Below are positions 7,468 through 12,615 of a stretch of DNA of 12,615 nucleotides, piece by piece. Position 1 is the stretch's first letter; each line of letters starts with the position of its first letter. The position numbers and the translations under genes were made by a program. Below the pieces are notes generated by a model. The model worked only from the letters and a program-made list of their open reading frames with translations. It was not told the DNA's origin and did no database searches. This DNA is from JAYVJM01 sp043769275 (GTDB lineage Bacteria > Pseudomonadota > Gammaproteobacteria > Pseudomonadales > UBA7239), in contig JAYVJM010000024.1 of assembly GCA_043769275.1 (NCBI GenBank), positions 1 to 12,615 of the forward strand. Direction: 5' to 3'.

Positions 7468-8568
7468 ATGAAAATGCTCGTACTGGCACCATGGCTTTGC
7501 GCATCTACTCCCTTGTTTGCATGGCTTGGTGCCTGTTTATGACGATCCGAGCTGCACGATGACATACACCCATCTGCGCTGCCACTACAAGCGCAGCAAC
7601 TCCCCAAATTTTCCAGAAACGAAATATGTATCGGCTAGAAAGAAAATGACGGCAGCCATCGTTACAGCTTGCCTGGATATTGGGTACATGGCGAAAAATG
7701 CTGGGCTTACAGACGGATGTTTTACACAGAAATCGATCAGCCAGCACTGAAAAGCCTCTGCGAAAAAACACTAACAAGCACAGGAATCCAGCAGTCTGTG
7801 ATCATGATGTCTGCAGCCGACCATTTTTTCATACGATTACAACCTATGGCACTTGGACAGCCAAGTACAAGACGAAAAAATCAACAGGATCATTGTGCTG
7901 GGGGACAGCCTGTCCGACAAGCACAATATGTTTAACGCCTCACGCCGGCTGATGCCCAATCGCAAAAGCTGGTCTGGCGGGCGCTTTAGTAATGGCTCGA
8001 TATGGCCGGAATACCTAGGCCTCAATTTACCTGTGAGCATCTTGGCAACAGGCGGCGCAGCATCCGAGCAATATTTGGTGGTAGAGGGATTAGCGCAGCA
8101 GGTAGCGTCGTTTAAGCATTGCATGAAATGGGCAAAAAGCTACAAGTTACAGTATTGTATGGATAGGCGCGAATGACTTGATGGATAGCCGGTTCACGGC
8201 TGAGCGTCTTGCTGAAGACGTTGACAGCTCACTGAAAGATTTGATTGGATATGGCGCAACCAATATGGCCGTGCTAAACCTGCCAGACGTTTCACGCGCA
8301 CCTGCGTTCAGTAACCGCCAAAGCAGGCAGGCAGCATTGGCAGAAAAAGTGGATCAATGCAACCTGCGCTTGCCATTTCTGCTTCCACCCAATTTATTTA
8401 CCTGCGCACAAACACGCTCTGCGGCTTGAATGCAAACCAGACGAATACGTATTTTGGGACTTGATGCATCCAACCAGCAAAGCATATGAATTGCTGGCTA
8501 AACATATGCAGAATTTTTTGCTGGAAAAATTCCCTGAGATACCGAAGGCTATGGACGCGAGTGAGTAA
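7468..8568 (+). pseudogene. Broken GDSL phospholipase/haemolysin (TLH-like) with many frame changes
   Basis: The three frames together spell one secreted GDSL-family lipase related to Vibrio thermolabile haemolysin and Legionella-type GDSL phospholipases/acyltransferases. In order: MKMLVLAPWLCASTPLFA, a plausible signal peptide (7468-7521, frame 1); YTHLRCHYKRSN (from 7562, frame 2); LPGYWVHGEKCWAYRRMFYT (from about 7669, frame 1); TYGTW (about 7841, frame 3); RIIVLGDSLSDKHNMFNAS (from about 7883, frame 2; nucleophile Ser at 7907-7909); then NLPVSILATGGAASEQY, still frame 2; SIVWIGANDLMDS (from about 8151, frame 3); VLNLPDVSRAPAF (frame 3); and HALRLECKPDEYVFWDLMHP (from about 8416, frame 1), with the DxxH block (D 8458-8460, H 8467-8469), ending at TAA 8566-8568. 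At least six frame switches and an apparent deletion of some 40-55 codons near 8370-8395 make it non-functional. All catalytic blocks are still readable, so decay is fairly recent. Confidence 0.9.
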
Positions 8569-8591
8569 TTTTTTGACGCAAGACGTATGAG

Positions 8592-9596
8592 CTAGAAGAT
8601 ACTGGCATTCAGGTTCTTGGCAATTTCTTTTATTGCCTGCTGTGCACGCACACTATTGCCCGCTTCATCTAACGGCGGCGAGAATGCCGCAATAGAAAAC
8701 CGCCCAGGCATAACCGCAAAGATGCCGCCGCCCACGCCACTTTTAGCGGGCAAGCCTACGTTGTATAACCATAAACCTGAAGTATCATATAAGCCAGCAG
8801 TGGCCATTACTGCTAATATTTTTGGCACATTCTCTGCCTTTACTACGGCTTTTTTACTGATGGGATTCCTGCCTGCATTAGCATAAGCCGCCCCCATTAT
8901 TGCGACATCTTGGACAGTGACACCGACAGAACACATGCGTGTATATGCCTCTACTGTTTCTTCTGGATTGGCATATAACCGACCATAGACACTTAACAGT
9001 TTCGCAATAGCCTGATTGCGCCCGTTTGTTTCTGATTCAGACTTATAAATATTCTCCATCACATGTAGTTTTCGTCCGGAAAATGCATTGAGGCGTTCTT
9101 GAATTACCTTCCACCGCTGTGCTGCATTAGCTGCTGGAATCAGGCTGACAACCGCCAGTGCACCGGCATTAACCAAGGGGTTCACCGATCGGTCTGTGTG
9201 CTCCTCAATTGCCTCAATGGAGTTAAATGGGAAGCCGGTCGCGTTAACACCTATTTTTTCCACAATACCAGATGCCCCAATATGATCCATAACAGCGGCC
9301 AAAATAAATGGCTTACTTATTGATTCAATAGGAAACAAAACATTGGTATCACCTACGCTGTATATTTTTCCATCCACGGTAACGAGGCTAATAGCAAATA
9401 ATTTTGGATCAACTGCTGCTAATGCAGGAATATAGGTTGGATTCTTACCTTTCGTAATCGCTTTAACTTTTGCATACACAGTATTTAACAGATGCTGAAT
9501 GTCGACTTCGACACTCATCGCGCTGACTGGAAACAAAAGAAGGCAGAGTATTGCCAGTGTTCGAGCGCGACTACTTTTCAATGTTTTTACTATCAT
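8592..9596 (-). CDS. glsA: Glutaminase (GlsA family) with a signal peptide
   Basis: This is a serine-dependent glutaminase with the beta-lactamase-like fold, turning glutamine into glutamate and ammonia. With ATG-9596 it has 334 residues; usual members have about 305-310 and are cytoplasmic. The extra N-terminus (K7/R10/R12, then LAILCLLLFPVSAMS) is a typical signal peptide, so a periplasmic or secreted enzyme is inferred. Catalytic features are kept: S92-I-S-K95 (SxxK), NPLVNAGA, TNGRNQAIA, a Tyr/Ser region at YTRMCSVGVT, and LPAKSGVGGGI. The residue before the catalytic Ser is Glu (ESISK) where I recall Gln (QSISK). ATG-9596 has GAAGG 5 nt upstream; ATG-9608 and TTG-9611 are in-frame alternatives with worse sites. 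The start overlaps the end of rarA by 26 bp in another frame, so it is probably read from the hslO-rarA transcript. It converges on the dead lipase gene. Confidence 0.9.
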   Translation of the reverse strand: MIVKTLKSSRARTLAILCLLLFPVSAMSVEVDIQHLLNTVYAKVKAITKGKNPTYIPALAAVDPKLFAISLVTVDGKIYSVGDTNVLFPIESISKPFILAAVMDHIGASGIVEKIGVNATGFPFNSIEAIEEHTDRSVNPLVNAGALAVVSLIPAANAAQRWKVIQERLNAFSGRKLHVMENIYKSESETNGRNQAIAKLLSVYGRLYANPEETVEAYTRMCSVGVTVQDVAIMGAAYANAGRNPISKKAVVKAENVPKILAVMATAGLYDTSGLWLYNVGLPAKSGVGGGIFAVMPGRFSIAAFSPPLDEAGNSVRAQQAIKEIAKNLNASIF

Positions 9597-10980
9597 GGTT
9601 ACCTTCATCAATAACGTTAACTATCGGATTCGTCGACCTGATTTTTTTCGGCCATCGCTGAAATTTACTATTGAGGTTTAACTGTTCGAGATGACGCAAT
9701 TTTTCAGCAATTTTAATTTCCAGCCCACGCGGTACTGGCTTGTAAAATGTCTGGTTCGCCAGTGCCTCAGGCAAATACGAATCGCCCGCGACAAACGCAT
9801 CGGGATAATCGTGTGCGTAGCGATAATCAGAGCCCACGCCCATATTTTTCATCAGTTTTGTGGGTGCATTACGTATGTGCAGCGGCACATCAAAAGCCGG
9901 CTGCTCTGAAATTGTTTTTTTCACTTGTTTGAATGCGTTATACACAGCATTGCTTTTGGCAGCACTTGCCATATAAATCACAGCTTGCGCCAGCGTTAAC
10001 TCGCCCTCTGGGCCGCCAAGACGCTCCACAACTTGCCAAGCATTGAGCGCAATTTGCAAGGCGCGAGGGTCGGCATTACCAATGTCTTCGCTCGCCATAC
10101 GCACCACGCGCCGTGCGATATACAGTGGGTCGCAACCGCCATCGAGCATTCGGGCAAACCAGTACAGCGCCGCGTCGGGCGAAGAACCGCGCACGGCCTT
10201 GTGCAGGGCAGAAATTTGCTCGTGAAAAATATCACCACCTTTATCGAAACGGCGAATATCTCGCTGCAAAATTATCTCTAATGTTTTCTCGGTGATACAG
10301 GCAATGCCGTCTTGCCCAACTTCGGCTAAATCACTCGCCATTTCGAGCAGATTCAGCGCCATACGTGCATCACCCTGCGCAGCACGCGCCATGATTGCGC
10401 ATGCGTTTTCGTCAACCTGAATTTTACGCGCCAACAAAATAACGTCATTAGCCAACGCGTTTTGAATCACCTGCTGCAACTCACTGTCTTCCAGCGTTTT
10501 CAGAACATACACGCGACAGCGCGACAACAAAGCATTATTCAGCTCGAAAGACGGGTTTTCTGTGGTTGCGCCAACAAAAATGACTGTTCCATCTTCAATA
10601 AATGGCAAAAAAGCATCTTGCTGCGCCTTGTTAAAACGGTGAACTTCATCAACAAATAACACGGTAGCCTTCTGCTGTTGATCGCGCACCGCGCGCGCCT
10701 CCTCCATCGCTGCGCGAATGTCCTTCACGCCGGCAAAAGTGGCCGATAAGGCAATGAAATGCACGCGGCAATATTGCGCAATCAAACGCGCCAATGTCGT
10801 TTTACCGACACCGGGCGGCCCCCATAAAATCATCGAAAACATCTGGCCTTTTTCTAACACTTCACGCAGCGCACGGCCTTGCCCAAGCAGGTGCGCTTGG
10901 CCTATGTAATCTTCAAGTTTTTGCGGGCGCTGACGGGCAGCCAGCGGCTCGGCGGCAATGCTATTTGGGGGAATTATCAC
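9571..10980 (-). CDS. rarA: Replication-associated recombination AAA+ ATPase RarA (MgsA)
   Basis: RarA is a clamp-loader-like AAA+ ATPase acting at stalled or gapped replication forks with SSB. Seen here: Walker A GPPGVGKT (54-61), Walker B VLFVDE (108-113), sensor I GATTENPS (138-145), arginine finger in LLSRCR (R155), and the C-terminal tetramerisation region with RGLEIKIAEKL. The length is 469, while E. coli RarA has 447. The usual protein ends near the position matching NSKFQR, so about 25 extra residues (QRWPKKIRSTNP to the end) run into the glsA start region. The start is GTG-10980, 19 nt after the hslO stop; an in-frame TGA lies just upstream, so no earlier start is possible. The ribosome binding site is poor (AAAGG about 13 nt away), suggesting re-initiation after hslO. 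Confidence 0.95.
   Translation of the reverse strand: MIIPPNSIAAEPLAARQRPQKLEDYIGQAHLLGQGRALREVLEKGQMFSMILWGPPGVGKTTLARLIAQYCRVHFIALSATFAGVKDIRAAMEEARAVRDQQQKATVLFVDEVHRFNKAQQDAFLPFIEDGTVIFVGATTENPSFELNNALLSRCRVYVLKTLEDSELQQVIQNALANDVILLARKIQVDENACAIMARAAQGDARMALNLLEMASDLAEVGQDGIACITEKTLEIILQRDIRRFDKGGDIFHEQISALHKAVRGSSPDAALYWFARMLDGGCDPLYIARRVVRMASEDIGNADPRALQIALNAWQVVERLGGPEGELTLAQAVIYMASAAKSNAVYNAFKQVKKTISEQPAFDVPLHIRNAPTKLMKNMGVGSDYRYAHDYPDAFVAGDSYLPEALANQTFYKPVPRGLEIKIAEKLRHLEQLNLNSKFQRWPKKIRSTNPIVNVIDEGNHDSKNIEK
9602..9606 (-). promoter_or_regulatory. Ribosome binding site of glsA inside rarA
   Basis: GAAGG on the minus strand lies 5 nt before ATG-9596 and within the last codons of rarA. 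It decides the glsA start and implies translation coupled to the end of rarA. Confidence 0.55.
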
Positions 10981-10999
10981 GACTCAATGGCTACCTTTT

Positions 11000-11848
11000 T
11001 CAAAACTCAACAATATCCTTTTCTTCGTAACGGTATTTTCGCCTGCAAAACTGGCAATCAATTTCAACCACCGGCTGCTCTGCGAATAGTGAGCGCAACT
11101 CATCCGCTCCTAATACCGTCAAGGCATTACGTGAGCGTTCTTTGCTGCACGTACAAAAAAACATCAACGGTTCTGGATCAAATACACGCACACTTTCTTC
11201 ATGAAACAGCCGTTGTAGCAGCGGAATACAAGGCAGCCGCAATAATTCTGCGTCGGTGATGGTGTGCGCCAGTGCCTGCAAGCGTCGCCAATCCTCTTTT
11301 TCTTCGCGTTCTTTATCTGGCAGTGCTTGCAGTAACAAACCCGCTGCCTGCGTACCGTCACAAGCCAGCCATAACGCCGTTGGCAATTGTTCAGATTGCG
11401 CAAAATACCCAGCAATACAGTCTTGCAGTCGCTCGCCATCTAAAGGCACGATGCCCTGATGGGCATTCCCCTCTGCGGGAATCAAACTCAAACTCAGATA
11501 ACCGCCCTCCAATAAAGTGGAAAAAAGTGGCCGCTGTGAATGTGTGCCCAATGACTCTTTGAGCTCAATTACGCCGCGCACACCGCCTGCTTCTGTACAT
11601 TCTGCAACCAACAAACGCAACGCGCCCTCACTGCGCGCCTGTAGTGCCAAACGCCGCTCCCATTTAAGTGAGCGACCCAAAAGTGCCGCAGCCGCGACGC
11701 TTTCACCCAACAAGCATTGGGCGTGTGGCGTGTAATCGTGCAACGCCAACATTTCTTGGTAAGCGCGCCGCAAAGACACCCACACACCGCGCACTGCGCA
11801 GTGATCAAACAGAAAGGAAATGCTCGTATCGTGTTGCTCGATTGCCAT
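11000..11848 (-). CDS. hslO: Hsp33 redox-regulated chaperone
   Basis: This is a cytoplasmic holdase chaperone switched on by oxidative unfolding. It has 282 residues against about 290 in relatives. The C-terminal zinc centre is complete: C232-x-C234 (FFCTCSKERS) and C265-xx-C268 (DCQFCRRKY). The numbers equal those of the four zinc cysteines in E. coli Hsp33, which supports the ATG at 11848. The substrate-binding N-terminal domain shows the expected LLGESVAAAALLGRSLK and GGVRGVIEL. It is the first gene of the minus-strand run hslO-rarA-glsA. A candidate promoter lies at 11932-11960; the ribosome binding site (AGG about 10 nt upstream) is weak. Confidence 0.96.
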   Translation of the reverse strand: MAIEQHDTSISFLFDHCAVRGVWVSLRRAYQEMLALHDYTPHAQCLLGESVAAAALLGRSLKWERRLALQARSEGALRLLVAECTEAGGVRGVIELKESLGTHSQRPLFSTLLEGGYLSLSLIPAEGNAHQGIVPLDGERLQDCIAGYFAQSEQLPTALWLACDGTQAAGLLLQALPDKEREEKEDWRRLQALAHTITDAELLRLPCIPLLQRLFHEESVRVFDPEPLMFFCTCSKERSRNALTVLGADELRSLFAEQPVVEIDCQFCRRKYRYEEKDIVEF

Positions 11849-11931
11849 GAACTTTTACCTAGATAAATTATGTGTCTGTATGCGTCTGCTTAGAGCACCG
11901 TTACTGGCTCCAATAAATGGCTGTGGCGACC

Positions 11932-11960
11932 CATTAAAATCACCGCGTTACGTAGGTCAA
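11932..11960 (-). promoter_or_regulatory. Candidate sigma-70 promoter for hslO
   Basis: On the minus strand, TTGACC (11960-11955) is followed after 16 nt by TTTAAT (11938-11933). This is four of six at the -10 and five of six at the -35, giving a leader of about 80 nt. No clear sigma-32 site was seen. Confidence 0.35.
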
Positions 11961-11989
11961 TGCCTCACGTTTATGTTTAGCATTTTCCA

Positions 11990-12517
11990 TCAGGCAGGCA
12001 GGCCGAACACAGACTCCTCCTGCTTGATTTGTTGATAAACCGCGCGCATTAAATGACTGGCTGCCATTGTGCGAAACGCATCATCGTTCATCAGACGCAC
12101 AAAAATTTCTTCATTGCCATCCATGCGCCTAACCAACACATTTTCCAATTGCCGGTTAAAAACTGGTTCAAAATTTTCTATTGAGTTGGCCATTACAGCC
12201 TACCTTAATTGCTCGCTGGCTACGGCAGTTTCTCGCGCCTGATCGAAAAACAGTTGATTGGCGGGCGTAAATTCCGTGCCAAAACGCTCGTTGAGCTTGC
12301 CAACCAGCGTTGATAGTTGCACATCTTCATCGGCCTGACCCGTCCCCACCGCAGTCGCCCCGCACAACGCCAGAGCTTCCCCAATTTTAAGATCAATCGC
12401 GCCTTCACTGATTTTCTGTAGTCGATAATATTTCAGCTCAACGTCATCATCAATTTGCACAGTTTGGCTGTCAAAGATTCGGGGCAACTTGGTCAGCAAA
12501 AAGCGTGCATAGCTCTA
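11990..12517 (-). pseudogene. hsdR: C-terminal remnant of type I restriction enzyme HsdR
   Basis: The minus-strand frame from about 12514 to 11990 (about 175 codons) matches the end of HsdR-type restriction/translocase subunits. Recognisable motifs are SYARFLLTKLPRIFD, DDDVELKYYRLQKISEG, GKLNERFGTEFT, NQLFFDQARE, and, further on, MDGNEEIFVRLMND. The frame is broken by TAG at 12202-12200, between ASEQLR and AVMANSIENF, in one continuous frame. A single C-to-T change of a CAG (Gln) codon would explain it. At the upstream side the homology stops at TAG 12517-12515, next to the presumed insertion sequence. The helicase and nuclease domains are absent, so no restriction activity is possible. No hsdM or hsdS was seen. 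It could also be the tail of a related DEAD-helicase restriction protein. Confidence 0.8.
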
Positions 12518-12518
12518 A

Positions 12519-12615
12519 TGACCTATGCTGCAAAAAGTGGACACCGTTTTGCCAATAAAATACAAAGCGGAGAGTTTCGATGAAGGCGAGAAAGCAAATG
12601 GTTTACACGGCAGAG
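12519..12615 (+). mobile_element. Left end of an insertion sequence, probably IS3-like (partial)
   Basis: The hsdR homology ends abruptly near 12518. From TGACCTATGCTGCAAAAAGT the sequence changes character and leads within about 60 nt to a gene with a strong ribosome binding site. A TGA-starting terminus and a short leader fit IS3-family elements in my memory. The other end, the inverted repeat and the target duplication lie outside the window, so the boundary and family are inferred. Confidence 0.5.
12580..12615 (+). CDS. Start of a transposase gene (partial, OrfA-like)
   Basis: Only 12 codons are present: MKARKQMVYTAE, running off the window. GGAGAG at 12569-12574 lies 5 nt before the ATG, an excellent ribosome binding site. 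The short basic N-terminus followed by YTAE is typical of OrfA proteins of IS3-type elements (usually continuing with a helix-turn-helix). Too little is seen for a firm family call. Confidence 0.45.
   Translation, partial: MKARKQMVYTAE

Noticed and set aside
7298..7777. Minus-strand open frames of 68 and 90 codons upstream of serS
   Set aside because: They overlap the serS promoter and the antisense of the lipase relic, and show no family features; treated as chance frames.
7853..8429. Two separate small genes (about 107 and 83 codons)
   Set aside because: Their products are adjacent pieces of one GDSL lipase with GDSL and GAND blocks in the expected order; they belong to the pseudogene.
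11990..12499. Two independent small proteins of 67 and 99 residues
   Set aside because: They lie in one continuous frame split by a TAG and match consecutive parts of the HsdR C-terminus.
1..12615. CRISPR array, tRNA or rRNA genes
   Set aside because: No regularly spaced repeats and no tRNA- or rRNA-like sequence were recognised by eye on either strand.

Overview
The window looks like the chromosome of a gammaproteobacterium of the Pseudomonas/Cellvibrionales type. Reasons: an RssB-like response regulator/phosphatase sits directly before a STAS protein, as I recall from Pseudomonas; serS is followed by a cysG-type siroheme gene; and rarA and hslO are typical proteobacterial housekeeping genes. 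I cannot name a genus. No tRNA, rRNA, CRISPR array or complete prophage was seen. All taxonomic and synteny statements are from memory, not from searches.

Layout. (1) 79-540, + strand: the C-terminal half of a TauE/SafE-type permease whose frame is closed upstream, probably a remnant. (2) 739-3725, + strand: a compact signalling operon of a receiver-PP2C phosphatase (RssB-like), a STAS anti-sigma-factor antagonist (RssC-like) and a PlsC-type acyltransferase that overlaps it by 4 bp. (3) 7287-3759, - strand: serS, a siroheme synthase with a degenerate, truncated methyltransferase half, and gor, very tightly coupled (2-nt gap, then a 4-bp ATGA overlap). (4) 7468-8568, + strand: a ruined GDSL phospholipase/haemolysin gene (TLH-like) with about six reading-frame changes. 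(5) 11848-8592, - strand: hslO, rarA and an exported glutaminase in one run; glsA overlaps the end of rarA. (6) 12517-11990, - strand: the C-terminal end of a type I restriction HsdR subunit, split by an in-frame amber codon and cut at its upstream side by what looks like an insertion sequence, whose transposase gene starts at 12580 on the + strand and leaves the window.

How the genes fit together. Region 2 reads as a partner-switching pathway: a phosphorylatable receiver controls a SpoIIE-type phosphatase, which would act on the STAS protein. A linked lipid acyltransferase is co-translated, but no kinase or anti-sigma factor is present here. Region 3 joins protein synthesis (SerRS), siroheme (the sulfite/nitrite reductase cofactor) and glutathione redox balance. 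Region 5 starts with the redox-activated chaperone Hsp33 and the replication-fork ATPase RarA.

The stretch between serS and rarA looks like acquired or accessory DNA. It holds two genes for exported proteins (a lipase, now dead, and a glutaminase) in convergent orientation, and rarA carries an unusual C-terminal tail exactly at its junction with this block. No clearly new multi-gene system is visible. The best leads are the truncated CysG coupled to gor, the phosphatase-STAS-acyltransferase operon, the exported glutaminase, and the two layers of decay (restriction gene and lipase).
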